NCBI RefSeq assembly: GCF_000423605.1
Contig: NZ_AUIH01000003.1
Span: 124,001 to 188,000 of the forward strand
Origin: Saccharospirillum impatiens DSM 12546
Lineage (GTDB): Bacteria; Pseudomonadota; Gammaproteobacteria; Pseudomonadales; Natronospirillaceae
Reading direction: 5' to 3'
Length of the DNA stretch: 64,000 bases
Part shown: in pieces, positions 44,162 through 52,617 of the stretch
How the letters are laid out: each line of letters begins with the position of its first letter
How positions within the stretch are numbered: position 1 is the first letter of the stretch
The notes under the pieces: generated by a model
Seen by the model: only the letters and a program-made list of their open reading frames with translations
Databases searched by the model: none
What the model was told of the DNA's origin: nothing
Position numbers and translations under genes: made by a program

Positions 44162-45556
44162 ATGACTTTATCAAACTGGCCAAAAACCACAGGCGACGTT
44201 TCCTTCTGGTATCGGGATATCGGCGGTTTCCCGCCAGCCAGACCTGCACTCGATGGCGATACCACGGCCGATGTTTGCATCATTGGCGCTGGTTACACAG
44301 GTTTATGGACAGCGTATTATCTCAAAAAAGCCGCTCCGGAGTTGAGCATTGTCATACTCGAAGCCGAATTCGCCGGTTTTGGTGCCTCGGGACGCAACGG
44401 TGGCTGGTTAACCGGCGGCTTTGCCTGGGATCATGAACGCTATTTAAGCAGCGGTAATGAACAAAGTGTCCGGGCCATGGTGGATGCGATGGGAAATACC
44501 GTCGATGAAATTCTGGCTGTTGCTTCGGCCGAAGGCATCGACGCCGATATTCACCGCACCAGCGAACTGCTGATCGCGACCAACCCCGCGCAGCAACAAC
44601 GGATGAAGGCTGAAATAAATCACCGCCGGCACTGGGGCGAAGCTGACCGGATTCGATCATTGACGGCTGATGAACTGGCAGCCCGGCTCTCCATACCCGG
44701 AGCAATGGGCGCCATGGAAATCGGCAATGTCGCTCGCATTCAGCCAGCCAAACTGGTTCAGGGTCTGGCCAGGGCCGTTGAACAGTTGGGCGTACGAATC
44801 GCAGAACAAACCCGGGTTCACGCTCTGTTACCCGGCACAGCGAAAACCGATAAGGGAACCGTAACGGCACCGATCATTCTCAGGGCGACTGAAGGCTTTA
44901 CCGCAACGCTGCCCGGTTCCAAACGCGACTGGTTGCCACTCAATTCAGCTCAGATCGTGACCGAACCCCTGCCCTCGGAAATCTGGGAGCAAATTGGCTG
45001 GAACGGCCGGGAAATTGTCGGTGATTTTGCCAATGCTTACTGTTATTGCCAGCGCACCCGCGAGGGCCGAATTGCTGTGGGTGGTCGTGGCCTCCCCTAC
45101 CGGCTGGGCAACAGAATTGACCACAGGGGGACGCCCGACGCAGACACCATTCGCCACCTGATTCGCATCCTTAACAAACACTTTCCAGTCGCGCGTAATG
45201 CCCGCATCGATCATGCCTGGTGCGGTGTTCTGGCCGTTCCCCGCGACTGGTGCGCCACTGTCGGTCTCGACCCGAAAACCGGCATTGGCTGGGCCGGTGG
45301 CTATGTGGGCGTGGGAGTGTCTACATCCAACCTGGCCGGACGGACACTGTGCGACTTAACACTGGGGCGGGACACCGCCCTCACTCAGTTGCCCTGGGTA
45401 GGACGCCGCGTCCGGCGCTGGGAACCGGAACCTTTGCGCTGGCTTGGCGTCAGAGGCATGTATTCGCTGTTCAATGCGGCCGACCGGCGCGAAGCCAGGG
45501 GTGGAGCCGCGCCGTCAAGACTGGCACGACTGGGCCATTGGCTGACCGGGCATTAA
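44162..45556 (+). CDS. FAD-dependent amine/amino-acid oxidoreductase (DAO family)
   Basis: This encodes a 464-residue DAO-type flavoprotein resembling gamma-glutamylputrescine oxidase-like enzymes. The FAD dinucleotide motif GAGYTG is at residues 42-47, followed by GFGASGRNGGWLTGG, where the RNGG segment contacts flavin; a second FAD segment WAGGYVGVGVSTSNLAGR is near the C-terminus. It likely oxidises a secondary or primary amine or an amino acid, releasing an aldehyde or keto acid and amine. It lies directly behind the liv operon and overlaps the convergent aspA by the sequence TTAA. Confidence 0.88.
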   Translation: MTLSNWPKTTGDVSFWYRDIGGFPPARPALDGDTTADVCIIGAGYTGLWTAYYLKKAAPELSIVILEAEFAGFGASGRNGGWLTGGFAWDHERYLSSGNEQSVRAMVDAMGNTVDEILAVASAEGIDADIHRTSELLIATNPAQQQRMKAEINHRRHWGEADRIRSLTADELAARLSIPGAMGAMEIGNVARIQPAKLVQGLARAVEQLGVRIAEQTRVHALLPGTAKTDKGTVTAPIILRATEGFTATLPGSKRDWLPLNSAQIVTEPLPSEIWEQIGWNGREIVGDFANAYCYCQRTREGRIAVGGRGLPYRLGNRIDHRGTPDADTIRHLIRILNKHFPVARNARIDHAWCGVLAVPRDWCATVGLDPKTGIGWAGGYVGVGVSTSNLAGRTLCDLTLGRDTALTQLPWVGRRVRRWEPEPLRWLGVRGMYSLFNAADRREARGGAAPSRLARLGHWLTGH

Positions 45557-47019
45557 GCCATCGACGGACGGCGTTGACGACCGGGATAAACCAGCCGCTC
45601 AATACTCAGAGCATCATCCAGTTCAGCCTGCTCCATCAACCCTTCGGCCATCACCAGATCCCTAACGCTGTGCCCTGTCGCCAGGGCCAGGCTCGCCAGT
45701 CGGGTGGCATTGTCGTAGCCGATGTAGGGGTTAAGCGCAGTGATGACACCTATCGATGCATTCACCTGGGCCAGACAATGCTCGCGGTTGGCGGTTATGC
45801 CTTCGATGCACAGGGTGCGCAGCATATCCATGGCACGGCGCAGCAGACGCATGGAATCAAACAGTTTATAGGCGATCAGCGGTTCCATGGCGTTCAACTG
45901 CAACTGCCCGCTTTCGGCGGCCATTGTAATGGCCAAATCGTTGCCAATCACCTGATAGGCAACCTGATTCACCGCTTCCGGAATGACCGGATTGACTTTG
46001 CCCGGCATGATGGATGAACCCGGCTGGCGCGCAGGCAAGTTGATTTCACCCAGTCCGGCCCGCGGCCCACTCGACAACAGCCGCAAGTCGTTACACATTT
46101 TCGACAGCTTGATGGCCAGGCGCTTGGTCATGCCGGAAAACAACACGAAGGCCCCCATGTCTGAGGTTGCTTCGATCAGGTCATTCGCCAGACGCATGGG
46201 GTGCCCGCAGAGCCGCGACAAATGGTTCACGGCCAGGTCGGCATAGTCCGGGTGGGCATTCAGCCCCGTACCAATGGCAGTGCCCCCTAAATTAACTTCC
46301 CTCAGCAAATCAAACAAACCCGCTATCCGGTCGATATCCTCGCCCAGCGTCGTCGCAAAAGCGCCAAACTCCTGACCCAGGGTCATGGGCACGGCATCCT
46401 GCAATTGAGTACGCCCCATCTTGAGCACATCAGCGAATTCGTCACGTTTGTCGGCCAACGCATCGCGCAATAACGCCAGGCTGTCGACTAATTCCGCATG
46501 CGACAATTGCAAGCCGACCCGGATTGCCGTCGGGTAAGCATCATTGGTCGACTGGGATGCATTAACATCGTTGTTTGGGTGCAGGTATTGGTATGCACCC
46601 TTTGCATGACCCAACCACTCCAGGCCCAGATTGGCGATGACTTCGTTCGCATTCATATTGGTCGATGTCCCTGCTCCGCCCTGAATCATGTCGACCACAA
46701 ACTGGTCGTGATGCTGCCCGGCTACCAACAAATCGCAAGCAGCGTTGATGGCCTGGAACCGGCGTACATCCAGCAAGCCAAGGTCGGCGTTGGCAGCTGC
46801 AGCCGCCTTTTTAACCATGGCCAGCCCAATGATGAGTTTGGGGAATTGAGAGAGCGTCACCCCCGATAATTCAAAGTTCTCAGCGGCTCGAAGCGTTTGA
46901 ATGCCGTAGTAGGCTTCGGCAGAAACCGTACGTTGACCCAGCAGGTCACGCTCAAGGCGTACAGGCTGATCAGTAGACTGGGCGGTGCAATTGGGTAGGT
47001 CGTTCTGCGTCGGCAGCAT
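45553..47019 (-). CDS. aspA: Aspartate ammonia-lyase (aspartase)
   Basis: This encodes a 488-residue fumarase/aspartase-superfamily enzyme converting L-aspartate to fumarate and ammonia. QGGAGTSTNMNANEVIAN is aspartase-like (fumarase has GSGTQSNMN), and GSSIMPGKVNPVIPE is the signature loop with the catalytic serine. ATG codons at 47055 and 47046 are in frame; GTAGAG nine bases before 47019 favours that start. It sits between an FAD oxidase, a LysR gene and a LivK gene, suggesting amino-nitrogen catabolism. Confidence 0.93.
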   Translation of the reverse strand: MLPTQNDLPNCTAQSTDQPVRLERDLLGQRTVSAEAYYGIQTLRAAENFELSGVTLSQFPKLIIGLAMVKKAAAAANADLGLLDVRRFQAINAACDLLVAGQHHDQFVVDMIQGGAGTSTNMNANEVIANLGLEWLGHAKGAYQYLHPNNDVNASQSTNDAYPTAIRVGLQLSHAELVDSLALLRDALADKRDEFADVLKMGRTQLQDAVPMTLGQEFGAFATTLGEDIDRIAGLFDLLREVNLGGTAIGTGLNAHPDYADLAVNHLSRLCGHPMRLANDLIEATSDMGAFVLFSGMTKRLAIKLSKMCNDLRLLSSGPRAGLGEINLPARQPGSSIMPGKVNPVIPEAVNQVAYQVIGNDLAITMAAESGQLQLNAMEPLIAYKLFDSMRLLRRAMDMLRTLCIEGITANREHCLAQVNASIGVITALNPYIGYDNATRLASLALATGHSVRDLVMAEGLMEQAELDDALSIERLVYPGRQRRPSMA

Positions 47020-47127
47020 AATGGTTTTCTCTACTCTCCTGTTCATAGCCGGCAAGCCAAAACGGCACCGATGTATCTAGTGTGCAGGGTCGCCCGGGTC
47101 CCCGGCCAATGCCGTTTTCAGCTATAG

Positions 47128-47144
47128 TATGCGTATCATGCATA
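47128..47144. promoter_or_regulatory. Candidate LysR operator between aspA and its divergent LysR
   Basis: TATGCGTATCATGCATA has matching ends TATGC and GCATA and lies 14 bases upstream of the LysR start, next to TATAGT (47123-47128), a possible -10 box. Position between a LysR gene and the divergent aspA fits an LTTR target; the match is modest. Confidence 0.35.
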
Positions 47145-47157
47145 ATGGAAGGTCGCT

Positions 47158-48078
47158 ATGGACTTCGAGACACGCTGGCTGGAAGATTTTATCGCCCTCG
47201 CCGATACCCTGAGCTTTTCGCGGGCGGCCGAACGTCGCTTTATTACCCAGCCGGCCTTCAGTCGGCGCATCAAAGCCCTGGAAACCACCCTGGCCGTGCC
47301 GCTGGTAGACCGCTCAACGACCCCCGTTAAGTTGACCGATGAGGGCCAGTTGTTCTTGCTGACAGCACGAACGGTGATGTCCCAGTTACGCGAGACGGTC
47401 AGTCGACTGCGCGGGTTGGATGCCAACCAGAAAGCGACACTGAGGGTGGCTGCAGCCCACTCACTGGCGTTCTCCTTCTTCCCGGACTGGATGACCGAAC
47501 ACCGGGCTGTGATGAACAACCTGACCATGCGACTGGTCGCCATGAATGTCGAAGAAGCACTGCATGCATTGCGTGAGGGCCAGTGTGACTTGCTGCAAAT
47601 TTACTACGATTCTTACGCCACCCTGCAGCTGGATGCGAGTACTTTCCCTTCTATTACGCTGGGGCATACGCGCCTGGTGCCGGTGTCAGTACCGCTGCCA
47701 GACTCCGACCAGCCACGCTATTCGCTCGACAGCGACGAGCAGCACGAGATTCCGTTGCTGGCTTACACGCCGGGGGCGTTTCTGGGGCGGACATTGCGAC
47801 TCATGCTGAAACAGGATCCGATCAGGTTGCGGCTAAAAACCGTTTACGATACCGCCATGGCCGAAGGGCTAAAGGGGATGGCGCTAACGGGTGCAGGCAT
47901 CGCCTGGGTGCCCGAACTGTGCATTCGCCGTGAACTACGCGAGAAAGAGCTGGTGATCTGTGGTGCCGATCGCTGGCACGCCCCTTTGGAAATCCGGCTG
48001 TACCGATGTTCACTGGTTCGCAACACAGCGGTTAATCGTCTCTGGCAGCGATTGTCCGCGCAACCGTTGTCGGCTTAA
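47158..48078 (+). CDS. LysR-family regulator divergent from aspA
   Basis: This encodes a 306-residue LTTR. The N-terminal helix-turn-helix is WLEDFIALADTLSFSRAAERRFITQPAFSRRIKALE, typical of the family; the remainder is a type 2 periplasmic-binding-like effector domain (around ATLRVAAAHSLAFSFFPDWM). It likely controls aspA and perhaps the liv/FAD oxidase genes. A strong terminator separates it from livK. The effector is unknown, an amino acid being likely. Confidence 0.92.
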   Translation: MDFETRWLEDFIALADTLSFSRAAERRFITQPAFSRRIKALETTLAVPLVDRSTTPVKLTDEGQLFLLTARTVMSQLRETVSRLRGLDANQKATLRVAAAHSLAFSFFPDWMTEHRAVMNNLTMRLVAMNVEEALHALREGQCDLLQIYYDSYATLQLDASTFPSITLGHTRLVPVSVPLPDSDQPRYSLDSDEQHEIPLLAYTPGAFLGRTLRLMLKQDPIRLRLKTVYDTAMAEGLKGMALTGAGIAWVPELCIRRELREKELVICGADRWHAPLEIRLYRCSLVRNTAVNRLWQRLSAQPLSA

Positions 48079-48120
48079 AGACTCCCGGCGGGATCCTTTA
48101 TCTGAGCTGCACCCATAAAA

Positions 48121-48147
48121 AAACCGGCCTGGAAGGCCGGTTTTTTG
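48121..48147. terminator. Intrinsic terminator, bidirectional
   Basis: AACCGGCCT-GGA-AGGCCGGTT is flanked by an A-run on the left and TTTTTT on the right. It ends the LysR transcript and, on the minus strand, the livK transcript that converges on it. Confidence 0.93.
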
Positions 48148-48190
48148 TGACTGAACGGGACGTCCAGTTATTCAGCTATTGGACAACGCC

Positions 48191-49390
48191 TTACTGGATT
48201 TCGCCCACTTCAACGAATGCGCCGTTGCGCACCGTCATTTCAACAATCACACCCGGAACGTCACCGCTGGCATCAAATTCATGCTGACCGGTAGCACCTT
48301 CGTAGTTGATGTCCTGACCGGCCGCCAGCAAACGCTTGGCTTTGGCCCATTCGCCGGGAAGGATCACTTCGCCCGGCGCTGTCGCCACACGACGTACATG
48401 GTCACTCAGGCCTTCACGGCTGTCTTCACCCATCGATTCAATGGCCAGTGCAATGATGAAAGCTGCGTCATAGGACTGACCGGCAAAGGTCGCATTCGGA
48501 TCCAGTTCAACAGCTGCAGCCAGTTCGGCAAAAATGGTTGAACCTGGCAGATCTGGCGTACCGGGCTTGGTAGCGATCATGCCTTCGAGCACATCACCGC
48601 CGACCGCGCGTACCAGGCCATCACCGACCATGCCATCGCCGCCAACATAAGCGACGAAGTTGCCGCTTTCATGTGCCTGACGCAGGATCGTCTGACCGGA
48701 ACCGTCGGCATAAGCCAATACCACCAGGTTTTGTGACCCAGTGGAAGCCAGAGAGGCAATCTCAGCGCGGTAGTCGGCTTTGCCGTCTTCATGCGCTTCA
48801 TTGGCCATGACCATGCCGCCTTCGCTTTCGTATGCCGCCGCGAACGCATCGGCCAGGCCTTTACCGTAATCGTTATTCACGTAAGTCACGGCTGCGTCTT
48901 CGATGCCCTTGGACAACAGCAAACGGGCCAGAACTTCACCCTGATAAGCGTCTGAAGGTGGGGTACGGAATACCTGATCGTTGTCGTTCATTTCAGTAAT
49001 CGCGGGCGACGTAGAGGCCGGTGAAATCATCACCACGCTGGCCGGAATACCGACGTTGTTGGCAGCAGCGATGGTTGCGCCTGAACACAGGGCACCCACG
49101 ATGGCCGTTACGTTTTCAGAATTAATCAACCGGTCAGCACCGTTGGTAGCTGCCGATGAATCAACACAGGTGGTGTCGGCGCTGGGCATCACCAGGATGT
49201 CGCCATCCAGAATACCGCCCTGACCGTTCACATGTCTGACCGCCAGACGCGCCGCGTCATAAATGGGCGGAGTCAAACTTTCAATCGGGCCAGTGAAGCC
49301 GCCCAAAAAACCGATTTTGACTTCTTCAGCCTGTACTGCACCAACCAGTGCGGCAGCTGTTGCTACGCCCAAGAGTGTTTTTTTAATCAT
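48191..49390 (-). CDS. livK: Branched-chain-type amino acid ABC transporter substrate-binding protein
   Basis: This encodes a 399-residue type I periplasmic binding protein. The signal peptide (MIKKTLLGVATAAALVGAVQA) is followed by EEVKIGFLGGFTGPIES, the usual mature start. A Ser/Thr-rich pocket segment (MISPASTSPAI) and DAAFIIALAIE follow. It probably serves LivGFHM, encoded 4-9 kb away on the other strand. The preferred start, 49390, is preceded by GAGAGAGAAC; an upstream ATG at 49462 would spoil the signal peptide. The ligand cannot be read; it could be an acidic or polar amino acid or amide. Confidence 0.92.
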   Translation of the reverse strand: MIKKTLLGVATAAALVGAVQAEEVKIGFLGGFTGPIESLTPPIYDAARLAVRHVNGQGGILDGDILVMPSADTTCVDSSAATNGADRLINSENVTAIVGALCSGATIAAANNVGIPASVVMISPASTSPAITEMNDNDQVFRTPPSDAYQGEVLARLLLSKGIEDAAVTYVNNDYGKGLADAFAAAYESEGGMVMANEAHEDGKADYRAEIASLASTGSQNLVVLAYADGSGQTILRQAHESGNFVAYVGGDGMVGDGLVRAVGGDVLEGMIATKPGTPDLPGSTIFAELAAAVELDPNATFAGQSYDAAFIIALAIESMGEDSREGLSDHVRRVATAPGEVILPGEWAKAKRLLAAGQDINYEGATGQHEFDASGDVPGVIVEMTVRNGAFVEVGEIQ

Positions 49391-49688
49391 AATGTTCTCT
49401 CTCGCTGTTATTATGTTTCCCGAAGGGACCACTTCATGTTGAGGATTTTTTGTCAGAAACACAAGCCTTCAAACGGCGCATAAGCCCGCATTGTCGGCTT
49501 TGTTCACTTTCTGTTCAGACATTACCTGCATTCAGGTGATCGCGTGAGCTGCGCGCAGTACCCGTCTTTTTCTTGTTGTTAGACAATGTTGTGGTACTGA
49601 GCACCCGCAGCTTCTCCTATTTTTCAAGCCGCGGCACCCTCAGTCAGGAAAAAAGCCACCTTCTGAATTGTAAAGCCATGATTCCAGG
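49391..49688. other. Intergenic region upstream of livK
   Basis: These 298 bases lie downstream of the peptidase-lipase gene and upstream of livK on the minus strand. TTGTCT on the minus strand near 49585 is a possible -35 box with no good -10. No terminator or small gene is evident. Confidence 0.4.
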
Positions 49689-51245
49689 TCAGTCGCTGTC
49701 CAGAGGGAAAAAGCCATTGGTCAGAAAAAAAGCAACCCAGAACCGAACGTTTTCATCATTCATGATGAACGTATGACCAGCCCTCGCCAGGCGAAAACCA
49801 TCGGCTTCGCTCAACCGGGCACTGGCCACCGACACTTTGCCATCGTGGTCTCCCTGAAACAAAACATTGAACCAGGGATCACTGGAACGCGTGCCGGTAA
49901 TCACCCCGACCGGGACGTCGATGGGGTCAAGCTGATTCACCAGAGACGTTTCGTCCGTCGCCAATTCCAGTGCAGCGGGCCCCATAATCCACTGGAACCA
50001 GGCCTGGTCGCCCAACGCATCAATCACTTCACTGCCATGATTGGGCGGGCTCAGCATTACCACGCGACCCTGCCCCGGCAGATCCGCTCGTTGCAACCAG
50101 TACCTGGCCAGAATACCGCCAAGTGAATGGGTGACCAGATGCACCGTGTCGTAACCCTGCCGGTTCACCCGCTCCACAGCATTCGCCACATAGGCAGACA
50201 ATTCCGACACCGTTTCCTGGCGACTCGGATACTCCTGATTGCAGGTGGCATAACCGGCCTGCTGCAGCGCATCAGCCAGGCGCGCCATGGATCGGTCGGT
50301 ACGGCCAAGGCCGTGCACCAATACCACAACCTGATCACTATCACCCTCCACTGTGCACAGTTCTTCCTGTTCCGGCACCAGCAAGCCAGCGTCGATGCGC
50401 ACTTGGGCCAGACTTACTCGCCAGTCCAGATGTGGACCCGTGCTGCGCCCCGTCGAGCCAACTTTCGCAATCAGCTCCCCTTGCTCGACACGATCACCAA
50501 CGCTGACGTTCAGACTCGACAGATGCAAAAAGCTTGAGGTCAACCCCATGCCATGATTTACCAGCAGCGTGCCACCGCTAAAATACAAATCCGGTTCCGC
50601 CAGGGTTATCACGCCGGATGCCGGGGCATAAACCGGTGTGCCGGTTGGCACAGCTACATCGATACCCCAATGTGGCGCGGAGGGCGTCCCATTCAGGATT
50701 CGCTGACTGCCGTACACGCCAGAAATTCGGCCATAGGTGGGCCAGACAAAGGGTTCGAGCCACCCTTCACTGTCAACCTGACGAGCCCTGGCTGAATTAA
50801 CGCGTTCTGCTTCGGCCACAATGCGGGCAATCTGGTCCTCGGGCGGGTTGACCCGGGACGGATCAAGCCCGTCGACTCGTTGAATGCGATAATCCCGCCC
50901 TTCTATTTCCAGTTGAAACTGTTGCTCCGCCCGACCCGCAGAGCGCACGGTCAGCGGGTAATCACCACTCATCATGCGTTCAAAACCCAGAATATAGCGG
51001 CCCTCGGCATCAACCGGAACTGACTGTCCGGCAAACCGGACGTGACTGCCTGGCTCGGCACGGCCAACGAAATAGCCACCGCCCTGCAGCACGCCATATC
51101 CCTCGGGCATGGCCCAGGCAGGCTGGGACAGCAGGGTCAGGAATAACCAGCACAGACCCGCAGCAACACAACGCAAAATCCCCCGTTGATCCTGTGTCGT
51201 GGATGCCGGGACCTGCTGCAGGTCATTACCCATGGTAGCTGTCAT
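49689..51245 (-). CDS. Fusion of M23 (LytM) peptidase domain and alpha/beta-hydrolase (lipase-like) domain
   Basis: This encodes a 518-residue secreted protein. After a signal peptide (residues about 26-45, ending PAWA) and a strand-rich linker domain comes a LytM domain with ligands His192 and Asp196 (HWGID), His241 (FLHLSS) and PHLDW at 271-275, where the usual final zinc histidine is aspartate. From residue 305 a complete alpha/beta hydrolase follows: oxyanion VHGLGRT, nucleophile Ser374 in THSLGG, aspartate near 466-468 (GDHDG) and His491 (AGHTF). It may cleave cell-wall peptides and also lipid esters. The pairing of domains in one chain is unusual. An alternative start is ATG 51233. Confidence 0.85.
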   Translation of the reverse strand: MTATMGNDLQQVPASTTQDQRGILRCVAAGLCWLFLTLLSQPAWAMPEGYGVLQGGGYFVGRAEPGSHVRFAGQSVPVDAEGRYILGFERMMSGDYPLTVRSAGRAEQQFQLEIEGRDYRIQRVDGLDPSRVNPPEDQIARIVAEAERVNSARARQVDSEGWLEPFVWPTYGRISGVYGSQRILNGTPSAPHWGIDVAVPTGTPVYAPASGVITLAEPDLYFSGGTLLVNHGMGLTSSFLHLSSLNVSVGDRVEQGELIAKVGSTGRSTGPHLDWRVSLAQVRIDAGLLVPEQEELCTVEGDSDQVVVLVHGLGRTDRSMARLADALQQAGYATCNQEYPSRQETVSELSAYVANAVERVNRQGYDTVHLVTHSLGGILARYWLQRADLPGQGRVVMLSPPNHGSEVIDALGDQAWFQWIMGPAALELATDETSLVNQLDPIDVPVGVITGTRSSDPWFNVLFQGDHDGKVSVASARLSEADGFRLARAGHTFIMNDENVRFWVAFFLTNGFFPLDSD

Positions 51246-51401
51246 CTTATATACTCAATTTATGGTTCACGACATGCCAACGTCCGGCACGGCGACGGTG
51301 CGCCGCATCAGCGTCAGCCTGATTAGGCCTGCAGTGACCTATCTTACACACAAATGGCTCCCTATTGGGCCAGCCAACCAACCGGTTAAGGATTCAACTC
51401 C

Positions 51402-52601
51402 ATGGCTGCAGTTCCGGTGCTTGTGATCAACTCCGGCAGTTCATCGTTAAAATTTTCGCTGTTCGACATGACCGACGGCCATGAACGGCTGTCGGGTTTC
51501 GTCGATCGACTGAATACTCTCAATGCTGAGCTGACCTGGCACCTTGATGGAAAAAAACACACCAGGCCACTTCCCGGTCATGGTCACTCGGGTGCGTTAC
51601 AGGCAGTTAATGACATTGTTATCCAACTTGCGCTGAACGAGCCGCTGACGGGCATCGGTCACCGGGTCGTGCACGGCGGTGAGACCTTTACCGATTCTGT
51701 CGCAATTACCGACGTCACCTTGCGAGGTATTGAGGCCTGTTCCAATCTGGCGCCGTTGCATAATCCGGCCAATGTATTGGGCATTCAAGTCATGCAGGCG
51801 TTGTACCCTTCGGTGCCGCAAGTCGCCGTTTTTGATACCGCTTTTCACCAGTCACTTGACCCGGAAGCTTTTCTCTATGCTGTGCCCATGGCGCTCTACC
51901 GCGAACACGGCGTTCGCCGCTATGGCTTCCACGGTACCAGTCACCAATACGTGGCGCAGCAAGCCGTCCGCCAACTGGGTCTGGACCCGGAGTCACACGC
52001 GATTATTTCAGCCCATCTGGGTAATGGCTGCAGCGCAACCGCGATTTCCGACGGTTTTTCGATCGACACCACCATGGGAATGACCCCCCTGGAGGGGCTG
52101 GTAATGGGCACGCGCAGCGGCGACATCGATCCCGGCCTGCACGAATATCTGAGTGAACAACTGGGCTGGAGCATCGCCGATGTGACCCTGATGCTGAACC
52201 GGGACAGTGGCTTGCGCGGACTGTCGGAACTGTCGAACGACATGCGTACGCTGACCGAAGCGGCAGATAGAGGTCATCGCCAGGCGCAGCAGGCGATCGA
52301 CGTTTTCTGTTTCAGACTGGCCCGGCAAATAGGTGGACTGGCGGCCTCTCTTGGACGTTTGGACGCACTGGTCTTTACCGGGGGCATCGGCGAAAACGCC
52401 GCCAACATTCGGGCAAACGTTCTGCAACGGCTGAGTATTTTTGGTTTTAAACTCGACGATGAGCTGAACCAGGCGCAGGGTGATGAGTTTGGTCGCATTT
52501 CTGCGGGTCAGGGCCCCATTGCTGCCGTCATTCCCACCCGTGAAGAATGGATGATCGCGCAGGATACTCTGCGGCTGGTCTGTGACAATTCGAATCAATG
52601 A
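51402..52601 (+). CDS. ackA: Acetate kinase
   Basis: This encodes a 399-residue ASKHA-fold kinase interconverting acetate plus ATP and acetyl phosphate. Signatures NSGSSSLKFSLFD at the N-terminus, GHRVVHGG, HLGNGCSATAI and FTGGIGENAANIR are complete. It lies 16 bases ahead of pta, forming the acetate overflow/assimilation pair. No promoter was clearly identified in the gap before it. Confidence 0.95.
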   Translation: MAAVPVLVINSGSSSLKFSLFDMTDGHERLSGFVDRLNTLNAELTWHLDGKKHTRPLPGHGHSGALQAVNDIVIQLALNEPLTGIGHRVVHGGETFTDSVAITDVTLRGIEACSNLAPLHNPANVLGIQVMQALYPSVPQVAVFDTAFHQSLDPEAFLYAVPMALYREHGVRRYGFHGTSHQYVAQQAVRQLGLDPESHAIISAHLGNGCSATAISDGFSIDTTMGMTPLEGLVMGTRSGDIDPGLHEYLSEQLGWSIADVTLMLNRDSGLRGLSELSNDMRTLTEAADRGHRQAQQAIDVFCFRLARQIGGLAASLGRLDALVFTGGIGENAANIRANVLQRLSIFGFKLDDELNQAQGDEFGRISAGQGPIAAVIPTREEWMIAQDTLRLVCDNSNQ

Positions 52602-52617
52602 CTACCAGGGAACGCTT

